Positions 24,484 to 33,019 of a stretch of 64,000 nt of DNA are shown here, one piece after another; the first letter of the stretch is position 1; every line of letters starts with the position of its first letter. This stretch comes from Cyclobacteriaceae bacterium (GTDB lineage Bacteria; Bacteroidota; Bacteroidia; Cytophagales; Cyclobacteriaceae): contig JAEUUI010000008.1 of NCBI GenBank assembly GCA_016786585.1, positions 372,001 through 436,000 on the forward strand. The letters are read 5' to 3'. The translations under genes and the position numbers were made by a program. The notes under the pieces were generated by a model that was not told the origin of the DNA, ran no database searches, and was given only the letters and a program-made list of their open reading frames with translations.

Positions 24484-26016
24484 ATGAAAAAGATAATAAT
24501 CATACTCGGAGTCATGGCGCTGGTTACGTCATGCGATATGAATTTTGATGAACCGAATCCAAATGCTCCGACCATTCAGAGTTTTTGGAAAACCAGTGAT
24601 GATGCTGTGAAAGGTGTAAATGCTGTATACAGTATCTTTCACCGCGGCTATGCCGGATATTCCCGTGCAATGTATTTCCACGGTATGCTGAAAAGCGATG
24701 AAGGTTATGGTTCCGGTGGTGATGGCGGGTTAAATACGCTGATGAGTTTCTCGATGAACGATACCAACTTCGGACTCACTGCTGATACATGGGCTAACCT
24801 CTATCAGGGAATTTACCGGGCCAACCAGGTGATCGCGTATGTTCCCGGAATCGACATGGATGAGACGCTGAAAAAACGCGTGGTCGCGGAAGCAACATTT
24901 TTAAGAGGCTTCTTCTACTTTAACCTGACGTTGTATTTCGGAAGGCCGGTTATTATTACTGAACCTTCGCAGCCAACCATGCGTCCGGTTAACGCCACAC
25001 CCGAAGAAGCGTGGGCGCAGGCCGAAGCTGACTTCATTGCAGCAGCAGCCGACCTTCCTGCAACCTATGGCGGAAACGACTTGGGTCGCGTAACAAAAGG
25101 TGCGGCTTACGCCATGCTTGGGAAAACATACCTCCAGCAGCATAAGTACCCGGAAGCGATTGACGCTTTCGCATACATTGTAGAGGGTCCGGGGGCAATT
25201 TATGAACTCACGGCCGACTATGCCGATAACTTCCACATCGATACCGAGAATAACATTGAGTCGGTGTTCGAACTTCAGTTCGCATTCCGCGAGGATGAAA
25301 ACAGCGACAACGACCTCGATGAAGGTGCGCGGCCTAATCCCGGTGCATCAATCGCGAAGTTTTATGCTCCCGGTGGGGGCCCTGGTTTCCAGGACGGTGG
25401 TGCCAGACGCTGGGTTGTTGATGAATTCCTCGAAGAGCAAACTGCACTTGGTGAAAGAGATCCTCGCTTGCCGGTTACATTCTTGTTCGATTACACAGAC
25501 GAACTAGGCCCTGATTTCACGATGATCTATGGTGAAACTTTTACATCACGTTACGGAACCGGGCCGGATTCACAGCGTGTGTGGTATCGCAAGTTATTGA
25601 ATGACCACTGGAGAAACTTTGAAAGCTTCAACTCACCGAATAACTACCGCGTAATCCGGTATGCAGACGTTCTGTTGATGTATGCTGAAGCCCTGAATGG
25701 TGATGGCCGGACAGCCGAAGCGTATGAGTATGTCGACATGGTTCGTGAACGCGCAGGAATGGAACCACTTACAACTGCGATGCCTGGATTGGACGAAGAT
25801 GCTTTCCTCGAACAATTGAAACACGAACGCATTGTTGAACTAAGCGGTGAAGGCTGGCGATTCGCTGACCTGGCACGCTGGGGTGATTTAGGCCCTGCGC
25901 TGGCGGCACGCGATCCTGAGTTCGCAAACTTCGTGGTGGGCAAGCATGAGTGGTACCCGATTCCGCAACGCGACATCGATCTCACTCCGGGCCTCACGCA
26001 AAACCCATTGTATTAA
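24484..26016 (+). CDS. SusD/RagB-family glycan-binding lipoprotein
   Basis: A 510-residue surface lipoprotein that pairs with SusC as the lid of the importer. The lipobox is LVTSC at about residue 18, then DMNFDEPNPN follows. SusD blocks are visible: TADTWANLYQGIYRANQVI, EATFLRGFFYFNLTLYFG, KGAAYAMLGKTYLQQHKYPE (TPR-like), and RVIRYADVLLMYAEALN, ending in FVVGKHEWYPIPQRDIDLTP. The ATG at 24484 is chosen because the upstream start is an in-frame TTG. It ends with a hairpin terminator before the GH43 gene, so downstream enzymes may be expressed at a lower level. Confidence 0.96.
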   Translation: MKKIIIILGVMALVTSCDMNFDEPNPNAPTIQSFWKTSDDAVKGVNAVYSIFHRGYAGYSRAMYFHGMLKSDEGYGSGGDGGLNTLMSFSMNDTNFGLTADTWANLYQGIYRANQVIAYVPGIDMDETLKKRVVAEATFLRGFFYFNLTLYFGRPVIITEPSQPTMRPVNATPEEAWAQAEADFIAAAADLPATYGGNDLGRVTKGAAYAMLGKTYLQQHKYPEAIDAFAYIVEGPGAIYELTADYADNFHIDTENNIESVFELQFAFREDENSDNDLDEGARPNPGASIAKFYAPGGGPGFQDGGARRWVVDEFLEEQTALGERDPRLPVTFLFDYTDELGPDFTMIYGETFTSRYGTGPDSQRVWYRKLLNDHWRNFESFNSPNNYRVIRYADVLLMYAEALNGDGRTAEAYEYVDMVRERAGMEPLTTAMPGLDEDAFLEQLKHERIVELSGEGWRFADLARWGDLGPALAARDPEFANFVVGKHEWYPIPQRDIDLTPGLTQNPLY

Positions 26017-26058
26017 TGAATATGATTTCCTTATAGTTAGATTAGGTTGAGTGCAGGT

Positions 26059-26090
26059 GAGATGCAGTAACATGCATCTCCCTGTTTTTT
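26059..26090 (+). terminator. Rho-independent terminator between susD and GH43
   Basis: GAGATGCA-gtaaca-TGCATCTC forms a perfect 8-bp stem with a 6-nt loop, followed by CCTG and six T residues. It ends 4 bp before the GH43 start at 26094. Such a hairpin would partly stop transcription after susD and set a lower level for the enzymes, or be bypassed by a promoter not seen here. Confidence 0.7.
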
Positions 26091-26093
26091 AAA

Positions 26094-27173
26094 ATGGACA
26101 TGAAGAACGTTTTACAGATAGCACGTTACGCGGGGATTTACCTGATAGTATGTTTATGTGGTTGTGGCGATTCCGGTAGCGGCAACGACCCTGACCCGCA
26201 ACCGGTTGACAATACTGTCTTTACAAATCCTGTTCTAACGGCAGGTCCTGATCCGTGGATCATGCGGCACACCGACAATAACTATTACCTCACGCATACA
26301 ACCGGTAACTCGCTTAAGCTCTACCGCACTGCGAATCCGTCACAGGCAGGCAGTGCATTTAGCAATATCGTATGGACGGCTCCTGCAACCGGCATGAACT
26401 CACGTAACATCTGGGCGCCCGAACTGCATTTTATTAACAACAAGTGGTACTTCTATTATGCTGCAGATGATGGTGACAACGCAAACCATCGCATGTGGGT
26501 GCTTGAGAATTCAAATGCAAATCCGTATGGCGGAACGTGGGTTGATAAAGGCAAGCTCGCGCTGCCCGATGATAAATGGGCCATCGATGGAAGCATCTTC
26601 GAACACAGCGGGCAGTTGTATTTTATCTGGTCAGGGTGGGAAGGCAACACCGATGGTCAGCAGAATATCTATATCGTAAAAATGTCGGACCCTGTAACTC
26701 CGGTAGGAGCGCGGGTTAAAATTTCATCACCTGACCTTGCATGGGAACGCAATGGCGGACCTGCCTATGTCAACGAAGGCCCGCAGTTTTTAAAACACGG
26801 TGAAAAAGTATTTATCATTTACTCGGCCAGCGGGTGCTGGACGGACGACTATGCGTTGGGAATGCTTTCGGCTGATAGCGATGCAGATTTAACAGATCCA
26901 GGGTCGTGGACGAAATCGTCACAACCTGTATTCCAGAAGAACGCAGCTTCAAAAGCATTTGGTCCGGGTCACAACAGTTTCTTTCAATCGCCCGATGGAA
27001 CCGAAGACTGGATAATCTATCACGCCAATCCTACGAGCGGCCAGGGGTGTGGAAATAACCGTTCCATCCGAATGCAGCCGTTCACCTGGAACGAAGATGA
27101 TTCTCCGAACTTCGGTGTACCGGTTGAACTTTATAAAAAAATCAAAAAACCATCCGGAGAGCAAACGGAATAA
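26094..27173 (+). CDS. GH43 family arabinofuranosidase-type lipoprotein (1)
   Basis: A 359-residue exported enzyme with a lipoprotein signal (Cys in CLCGCGDSGSG near residue 24). The five-bladed propeller GH43 motifs are visible: catalytic base Asp in AGPDPWIMRH, transition-state Asp in KWAIDGSIFEH, and the acid Glu in YVNEGPQFLKHG. Late blocks FGPGHNSFFQSPDGTEDWII and WIIYHANP resemble exo-1,5-alpha-L-arabinofuranosidase-like members. Start is ATG 26094; a second ATG two codons on is possible. The terminator directly upstream is unusual. Confidence 0.88.
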   Translation: MDMKNVLQIARYAGIYLIVCLCGCGDSGSGNDPDPQPVDNTVFTNPVLTAGPDPWIMRHTDNNYYLTHTTGNSLKLYRTANPSQAGSAFSNIVWTAPATGMNSRNIWAPELHFINNKWYFYYAADDGDNANHRMWVLENSNANPYGGTWVDKGKLALPDDKWAIDGSIFEHSGQLYFIWSGWEGNTDGQQNIYIVKMSDPVTPVGARVKISSPDLAWERNGGPAYVNEGPQFLKHGEKVFIIYSASGCWTDDYALGMLSADSDADLTDPGSWTKSSQPVFQKNAASKAFGPGHNSFFQSPDGTEDWIIYHANPTSGQGCGNNRSIRMQPFTWNEDDSPNFGVPVELYKKIKKPSGEQTE

Positions 27174-27198
27174 ATAATGGTATGGTAATATTGGGTGT

Positions 27199-28236
27199 AT
27201 GAGAGGAAAGCTTGCTATTCTATTTTTGTTCCTGAGTGTTCTTGCCTGCCGGCAGAAGGCAGATCCCGAAACCTTCACGAATCCGTTGCTTCCATCGGGT
27301 GCCGATCCGTGGAGCATCTATAAAGACGGCTACTATTATTACACCAATACGTTGGGAAACAGGCTCGCCATCTGGAAAACAAAAAGTCTTGCTGACCTGA
27401 AGCATGCCGAAAAGAAAGTGATCTGGAATGCCGTTCCCGGATCGAACTACGCTAGTGGAATTTGGGCGCCTGAACTTCACTTCATCGAGAATAAGTGGTA
27501 CATGTATTTTGCCGGTGACAACGGAAAGAATGAAAATCATCGGTTGTATGTGCTGGAGAATTCTTCCGTTGACCCGATGCAGGGTGAATGGATTCTGAAA
27601 GGAAAGATCAGCGACCCGTCTGATAAATGGGCGATAGACGGAACCGTGTTTATGCATAACGGTCAGCGGTATATGGCATGGTCAGGTTGGGAAGGTGACG
27701 TAAACAAACGGCAGGACATCTACCTCGCAAAGATGAAGAACCCCTGGACAATTGAGGGGAAACGCGTAATGCTTTCGAAACCTGAGTTTGATTGGGAAAC
27801 ACATGGCGACCTGAACGATCCGGATAATCCACCGCATGTGGATGTGAACGAGGGTCCGCAGTTTCTTGCGCACGAAGGGAAGGTGTTTATCATCTATTCT
27901 GCGAGTGGCTGCTGGACAGATTTTTATGCGCTCGGAATGCTCTCGGCACCGGCTTCCAGTGATTTAATGGACTCCACCGCATGGACTAAATCAGAAAAGC
28001 CCGTATTTTTCCAAACTCCTGAAAATGGAGTATATGCCCCCGGACACAACTCTTTTTTTAAATCACCTGACGGTGCGGAAGACTGGATTCTGTATCACGC
28101 CAATGACGAGCCCGGCCAGGGGTGCGGTGAGCATCGTTCGCCCCGGGCGCAAAAGTTTACCTGGCGTGCCGACGGTACTCCCGATTTCGGTACCCCGGCT
28201 AAAGCGGGTGTTCCACTTGAAGTTCCATCTCATTAA
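27199..28236 (+). CDS. GH43 family arabinofuranosidase-type lipoprotein (2)
   Basis: A 345-residue paralogue of the preceding gene, with a lipobox in FLSVLACRQKAD. The same catalytic positions are present: Asp in GADPWSIYKDG, Asp in KWAIDGTVFMHN, Glu in VNEGPQFLAHEG. The C-terminal block APGHNSFFKSPDGAEDWILY is close to the first enzyme. The two thus arose by tandem duplication and may differ in chain-length or linkage preference. The spacing of 25 bp, same strand and shared downstream genes support one operon. Confidence 0.88.
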   Translation: MRGKLAILFLFLSVLACRQKADPETFTNPLLPSGADPWSIYKDGYYYYTNTLGNRLAIWKTKSLADLKHAEKKVIWNAVPGSNYASGIWAPELHFIENKWYMYFAGDNGKNENHRLYVLENSSVDPMQGEWILKGKISDPSDKWAIDGTVFMHNGQRYMAWSGWEGDVNKRQDIYLAKMKNPWTIEGKRVMLSKPEFDWETHGDLNDPDNPPHVDVNEGPQFLAHEGKVFIIYSASGCWTDFYALGMLSAPASSDLMDSTAWTKSEKPVFFQTPENGVYAPGHNSFFKSPDGAEDWILYHANDEPGQGCGEHRSPRAQKFTWRADGTPDFGTPAKAGVPLEVPSH

Positions 28237-28258
28237 CCTATCGTAAAACAGAAAGAGC

Positions 28259-29365
28259 ATGAAGCGTTTATCGTATCTATTTTTAAGTCTTGTTTGGATC
28301 ATGGCCGTGTCGTGCGGAAAGAAAGAATCCGCAGAAACGGAGGCAACCAAACCCGACACAACACAAACTGTTCGTGAAGCCTGGCCGGAAGACCAAGCCA
28401 ATGAATGGTACAAGCAATGGGGCTGGCTGCGCGGTTCGGATTTTATCCCAAGCACGGCAATCAACCAGCTTGAAATGTGGCAGGCGGAAACATTCGATAC
28501 CGCAACAATCAATCGTGAACTCGGGTGGGCTGAATCAATTGGTTTGAATTCGATGCGGGTGTATCTGCATCATTCCGCATGGGAAATCGATCATGAAGGT
28601 TTTAAAGATCGCGTTAACCAATATCTGACCATCGCTGACAAGCATGGTATCTCTACTATTTTTGTATTCTTTGACGATTGCTGGAATCCAACCTACCAAA
28701 CCGGGAAACAGCCCGACCCGAAAGTGGGCATTCATAACTCCGGCTGGATTCGCGACCCGGGCGATCTCATTCACCAGGATTCAACACTCATTAATACACT
28801 TGAAGCGTATGTAAAAGATGTGCTGAAGCGGTTCTCTGGCGATAAACGTATTGTTCTTTGGGATTTGTACAACGAACCCGGCAATTCCGGCTATCAGAAT
28901 AAATCAATGCCACTGTTGCAGCAGGCATTCCGCTGGGGACGTGAAGTAAACCCGTCTCAGCCATTGTCAGCAGGAGTGTGGAGCAAAGACCTTGTTGACC
29001 TCAATAATTACCAGCTCGCAAACTCGGACGTGATTACGTATCATAACTATTCCGATCCGGAAGAACATCAGCAATGGATCGACAGTTTGCGCACGTATGG
29101 CGGTCCGCTGATCTGCACCGAGTACATGGCGCGCACGCGCAACAGCCGGTTCGATAACATCATGCCGTTGCTCAAGAAAGAAAACATTGGTGCATACAAC
29201 TGGGGACTGGTATCCGGCAAGACGAACACCATCTACGCATGGGACACACCAATGCCGGATGGAAAAGAACCGAAAGTATGGTTTCACGACATCTTCCGTA
29301 AAGACGGTACGCCTTACAAAAAAGAAGAGGTTAAGCTTATCAAAGAGCTTACCGGTAAGAAATAA
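28259..29365 (+). CDS. clan-A glycoside hydrolase (GH5-like)
   Basis: A 368-residue exported lipoprotein (Cys in MAVSCGKKES). A TIM-barrel clan-A hydrolase is indicated by an acid/base Glu in LWDLYNEPGNSGY at the end of strand 4 and a nucleophile candidate Glu in LICTEYMAR at strand 7. The early strands have GLNSMRVYLHHSAWEID and ISTIFVFFDDCWNP. Sequence style is that of GH5-like enzymes annotated as cellulase-family or 1,4-beta-xylanase; the precise family and substrate cannot be fixed. It is 22 bp downstream of the second GH43 and 10 bp upstream of galK. Confidence 0.75.
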   Translation: MKRLSYLFLSLVWIMAVSCGKKESAETEATKPDTTQTVREAWPEDQANEWYKQWGWLRGSDFIPSTAINQLEMWQAETFDTATINRELGWAESIGLNSMRVYLHHSAWEIDHEGFKDRVNQYLTIADKHGISTIFVFFDDCWNPTYQTGKQPDPKVGIHNSGWIRDPGDLIHQDSTLINTLEAYVKDVLKRFSGDKRIVLWDLYNEPGNSGYQNKSMPLLQQAFRWGREVNPSQPLSAGVWSKDLVDLNNYQLANSDVITYHNYSDPEEHQQWIDSLRTYGGPLICTEYMARTRNSRFDNIMPLLKKENIGAYNWGLVSGKTNTIYAWDTPMPDGKEPKVWFHDIFRKDGTPYKKEEVKLIKELTGKK

Positions 29366-29375
29366 TCTGGACACG

Positions 29376-30560
29376 ATGGACTTTTTGCCTCAGGACGTAG
29401 CCGTCAAGTTCCGCGAACGGTTCAGTGCAGAACCGTTGCTCGTGCGCGCGCCCGGCCGGATCAACCTGATCGGGGAGCATACCGACTACAACGATGGTTT
29501 TGTAATGCCGGCCGCGATTGACTACGGTACGTACTTCGCGCTCGCACCGGCCACCGATGGTGTTACGGAAATTTTTTCACTGAAGTTTAATGAAACCTTC
29601 GGGCTTGATTTAGACGGGGAGATCATCCCGGTTAAAAATCCATCATGGGTTAACTACCTGCTGGGTGTAATTCACCAGTTAAAACAGCACGGCAGATTAA
29701 AGCCATTCAAGTGCGTGTTTGGCGGCAACATTCCGATCGGATCGGGACTTTCTTCTTCCGCCTCAGTAGAGTGCGGATTCGCCTTTGCATTAAATGAACT
29801 GAATAAACTTAACATCGACCGTCAAAAACTTGTGCTGATCGCGCAATGGTCAGAACATAATTTTGTGGGTGTTAAATGCGGCATCATGGATCAGTTTGCG
29901 AGCATGATGAGCAAAAAGGGGCATGTAATTTTGCTCGATTGCCGGTCCCTCGCGTATTCGTATTCTCCTTTTCAATTGTCGGAGCATTCTCTTGTACTTT
30001 GTGACACCCGTGTGAAGCATGCGCTGGTGGATTCCGATTACAACACGAGGCGGCAGGAATGTGAGCGGGGAGTAGCGCGTTTACAGAAACACTACCCCGA
30101 AGTGCGAAGCCTGCGCGATGTGGATGAACAAATGCTCCGCAATCATGAAGGCGAGTTTGAGGGAAAAGAATTTAACCGCTGTTTATACGTAGTTCAGGAG
30201 ATCGCACGTGTGCAGTCGGCCAACCATGATTTAAAGAACAACAACCTCGCAGCTTTTGGAAAGAAAATGTTTGAAACACACCGAGGACTTTCTGAACTTT
30301 ATCAAGTGAGCTGTGAGGAGCTTGACTTTTTTGTTGATATCGCTCAAAAGCATACAGGAGTAATTGGTGCGCGGATGATGGGCGGTGGATTTGGCGGCTG
30401 TACCATCAATCTGGTACGGAACGAAGCGATCGATGAGTTTATCACGGCACTCACAAAATCATATCAGTCGTCATTTGGGAAAGAGGCCGGAATTTATCGC
30501 GTTGCGCTGGAAAATGGAGTGAGCATTGTTCGGGAACATGACCTTAATATGATTTTATGA
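29376..30560 (+). CDS. galK: galactokinase
   Basis: A 394-residue cytoplasmic GHMP kinase that phosphorylates galactose with ATP. The galactokinase signature GRINLIGEHTDYNDGFVMP is near residue 30; the ATP-binding GIGSGLSSSASVE-type block is visible as IPIGSGLSSSASVECG. The third GHMP motif is GARMMGGGFGGCTINLV near the C-terminus. The ATG at 29376 lies 10 bp after the GH5-like stop; the longer upstream frame overlaps that gene. Placement next to galM-type epimerase and glycosidases indicates that released galactose is channelled into the Leloir pathway, although galT and galE are not in the window. Confidence 0.97.
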   Translation: MDFLPQDVAVKFRERFSAEPLLVRAPGRINLIGEHTDYNDGFVMPAAIDYGTYFALAPATDGVTEIFSLKFNETFGLDLDGEIIPVKNPSWVNYLLGVIHQLKQHGRLKPFKCVFGGNIPIGSGLSSSASVECGFAFALNELNKLNIDRQKLVLIAQWSEHNFVGVKCGIMDQFASMMSKKGHVILLDCRSLAYSYSPFQLSEHSLVLCDTRVKHALVDSDYNTRRQECERGVARLQKHYPEVRSLRDVDEQMLRNHEGEFEGKEFNRCLYVVQEIARVQSANHDLKNNNLAAFGKKMFETHRGLSELYQVSCEELDFFVDIAQKHTGVIGARMMGGGFGGCTINLVRNEAIDEFITALTKSYQSSFGKEAGIYRVALENGVSIVREHDLNMIL

Positions 30561-31708
30561 TTAGAAACTATATAGCAATCGGCTGTTTGTACCTGGTAGT
30601 GTTGGGATCGTGCAAGCCCGGGCAAAAGGAAACTGAATCCACTCAACAATCGGACGTTATGTCAACCCCATCCACGAAACCATTCGGTGCCACAACTGAC
30701 GGTCAGGCGGTAACCGAGTACACGCTCACCAACAAAAATGGCATCAGCATGAGTGTCATTAATTATGGCGGCATCATTACCAAACTTACGGCACCCGATC
30801 GCAACGGAAAGCTGGAAGACATTGTTCTCGGCTACGATTCGCTTGCAGGATATATAAAAGAAACGCCCTACTTCGGGGCTATCGTAGGCCGGTACGGCAA
30901 CCGCATTGCCAACGGGAAGTTTACGCTTGACGGCCAAATCTATTCGCTTGCGCAGAACAACAATGGCCAGAGTCTGCACGGAGGTGTGAAAGGCTTCGAC
31001 AAGGTATTCTGGAATATCGAAAAAGCAGCTGATAATAAACTCAGGCTGACGTATCTAAGCAAAGATCTCGAAGAAGGATATCCCGGAAATCTGAACGTTG
31101 AAGTAACCTACGAGCTTACCGATGATAATGAACTGAAGATTGCTTACACCGCAACAACCGATAAAAAGACGGTAGTTAACATTACCCAGCATTCCTATTT
31201 TAACCTGACCGGGAATGTAAAGCGCGATATCCTCGATCATGAGGTTACCCTGTATGCCGATCAGTTTATTCCTGTTAACAACGTCCTGATCCCAACGGGG
31301 CAGATTAAAGATGTAACAGGAACACCTTTCGATTTCAGAAAGCCGACTGCGATTGGCCTGCGTACAAATGATAAAGATCAACAGCTGGAATTCGGCCGCG
31401 GTTACGACCACTGCTGGGTATTGTCTTCAAAAGATTCAGTGAAGCATGCCGCAAGCGTGTATGAACCGTCATCCGGTCGAACGCTTGATGTTTATACAAC
31501 CGAACCCGGAATACAATTTTATGCAGGAAACTTTCTGGATGGTTCTCTCACCGGAAAACAGGGTGTTGTTTACAAGCATCGCTTCGGCTTGTGCCTGGAA
31601 ACGGAACACTTCCCGGATTCACCCAATCAAAAGAACTTCCCTTCAACTGAGTTGAAGCCGGGCGAAGTGTATAAAACCTATACCACCTATAAATTCGGGG
31701 TGCGATAA
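30557..31708 (+). CDS. galM: aldose 1-epimerase (mutarotase), exported
   Basis: A 383-residue mutarotase that interconverts alpha and beta anomers of galactose or related sugars. The first 19 residues form a lipoprotein signal (VVLGSCKPGQ). Core motifs include YGGIITKLTAPDRNG, GRYGNRIANGKFTL, SLHGGVKGFDKVFW, the catalytic His in TQHSYFNLTG, and FCLETEHFPDSPNQ-like C-terminal block with a Glu. Start overlaps the galK stop (ATGA). Unlike the cytoplasmic kinase, this protein is apparently anchored in the envelope, which is usual for Bacteroidota GalM-like proteins. Confidence 0.93.
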   Translation: MIRNYIAIGCLYLVVLGSCKPGQKETESTQQSDVMSTPSTKPFGATTDGQAVTEYTLTNKNGISMSVINYGGIITKLTAPDRNGKLEDIVLGYDSLAGYIKETPYFGAIVGRYGNRIANGKFTLDGQIYSLAQNNNGQSLHGGVKGFDKVFWNIEKAADNKLRLTYLSKDLEEGYPGNLNVEVTYELTDDNELKIAYTATTDKKTVVNITQHSYFNLTGNVKRDILDHEVTLYADQFIPVNNVLIPTGQIKDVTGTPFDFRKPTAIGLRTNDKDQQLEFGRGYDHCWVLSSKDSVKHAASVYEPSSGRTLDVYTTEPGIQFYAGNFLDGSLTGKQGVVYKHRFGLCLETEHFPDSPNQKNFPSTELKPGEVYKTYTTYKFGVR

Positions 31709-31709
31709 G

Positions 31710-31892
31710 TTATTTTCTGCGGGTCATGCGCACGATCAGGAAAATGATCAGCACAATCACGAAGATCACGATGAACATTCCGGTATAAACTCCGGCACCG
31801 AAAATATCTCCGACAACTTCACATCCGCTTAACAGGAGGAGCAGGGTGAATACAACCATCATACTGAGCGGAGCAACTACTGAGTTTTTCAT
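31710..31892 (-). CDS. small membrane lipoprotein-like peptide, 60 residues
   Basis: A 60-residue protein with an N-terminal hydrophobic segment ending in a lipobox-like LLLLSGCEVVGDIFG. A second hydrophobic helix (FIVIFVIVLIIFLIVRM) and a basic tail TRRK follow. Similar short proteins with 'GCE.VG.IF..G...G' and one long helix are frequent in this phylum, with unknown role. Its stop lies 1 bp from the convergent galM stop. Confidence 0.55.
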   Translation of the reverse strand: MKNSVVAPLSMMVVFTLLLLLSGCEVVGDIFGAGVYTGMFIVIFVIVLIIFLIVRMTRRK

Positions 31893-31981
31893 AGTACTTC
31901 TTTTTCCGGGTATGATTCAATAATCAGACCTGCAAGAATGGCCTGAAAAGAAGGTTTTTAGAGGGCGATTGGGGAAAAAAG

Positions 31982-32395
31982 TCAACACGCGTTGTTGTAC
32001 GCCAGCTTCATATACTTTTTAACTTCTGCATTTACATCATCCGTTTCCTGTAGGCGCAGGTGATGATTGAATTGCTGCTGACCGGGAACCTGTGCAATTT
32101 TCTGAAAGCAAAGATTATCCGGGTAAGGTTTGGTAAACGGGAACGTGACGTCAACAAAGTTCTTTCCCAAACGGGTTATGTAAACCATCCGCGTTTTTGC
32201 CGCGACAGCGATCATCGATTTTGTCGGATGAATAGTCACTTTCCCGATCGGCTTGAACGAATCAATAAAATGCCAGAACAGCTCAATCGTGTGTTCACTT
32301 TTTCCATGCAGGAAATCGTCAAGCACTTTATCACCGCACGAATGCGACTGGTTGTTTTTGATAAACTTCTGTTTGCAGTGCGGGCACGTCCACAT
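31982..32395 (-). CDS. DUF5655-like protein with N-terminal zinc knuckle
   Basis: A 137-residue cytoplasmic protein. The N-terminus MWTCPHCKQKFIKNNQSHSC gives a CxxC...H..C zinc-binding set. The rest has the DUF5655 layout: PIGKVTIHPTKSMIAVAAKTR, TRLGKNFVDVTFPF, and FNHHLRLQETDDVN. Function is unknown. It is divergent from the lipoprotein at 32425 (29 bp between starts), which suggests a shared regulatory region, but no motif was recognised there. Confidence 0.75.
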   Translation of the reverse strand: MWTCPHCKQKFIKNNQSHSCGDKVLDDFLHGKSEHTIELFWHFIDSFKPIGKVTIHPTKSMIAVAAKTRMVYITRLGKNFVDVTFPFTKPYPDNLCFQKIAQVPGQQQFNHHLRLQETDDVNAEVKKYMKLAYNNAC

Positions 32396-32424
32396 CGTTC
32401 TGTCAATTTATGTAAATTCACCAA

Positions 32425-32982
32425 ATGAAGAAATTTCTTACTGGACTTTGTTTTATAATCGGTGCTTTGGGCTGCGCACGCATCAATCAGCAACAGGCGT
32501 CATACTCCCCGCGGTTCCCCGCAGAAGAACTGAATATTATTCAGGACGAAAAGTTGTTCAATGAAGCCCGGGAAGTGATTGAAAATGGGATTTATGAATT
32601 ACCTGGAACTACCGAACCGTGGAACGGACCTTGCGAGGAAAATCCGGTGTTCAACAATCGGTTTCAATCGGGGTATTCTTTCGCCAGCAATGATCTTTTC
32701 AAGATTGTAAACCACAAGCTGATTTTAAATATCTCCCACGGAGGTGGGTGCGGGTGTACACAAAAAATGATGATCTGGGATGGTAAGCTCACCCGCGATG
32801 ATCAAGGCAATCAGGTTGCGCAACTTGTTTTTTCATTTAAGAATCACGATGCCTGCAAGGCATTAAAATATACAACGTTAATGTTTGATCTGAAGTCAAT
32901 AAATTTTGGTGCCGCGGAAGAGGTTCTTATTCGGATCAATCGCCTGCCTGAATCAGAGATGTATCGCCCTTTAGAAAATTGA
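32425..32982 (+). CDS. lipoprotein of unknown function
   Basis: A 185-residue exported protein. The signal (MKKFLTGLCFIIGALGCARI) ends in a lipobox ALGC. The mature part contains a Cys-containing loop GPCEENPVFNN and an unusual Gly/Cys-rich motif, SHGGGCGCTQKMMIWDG, which could bind a metal or form disulfides. LVFSFKNHDACKALKY follows. I do not recognise the family. It is divergent from the DUF5655-like gene and 37 bp upstream of the TonB receptor gene. Confidence 0.65.
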   Translation: MKKFLTGLCFIIGALGCARINQQQASYSPRFPAEELNIIQDEKLFNEAREVIENGIYELPGTTEPWNGPCEENPVFNNRFQSGYSFASNDLFKIVNHKLILNISHGGGCGCTQKMMIWDGKLTRDDQGNQVAQLVFSFKNHDACKALKYTTLMFDLKSINFGAAEEVLIRINRLPESEMYRPLEN

Positions 32983-33019
32983 ATTTGTTTTCAGGACCTG
33001 GCATCACGTTATTGCGGTT

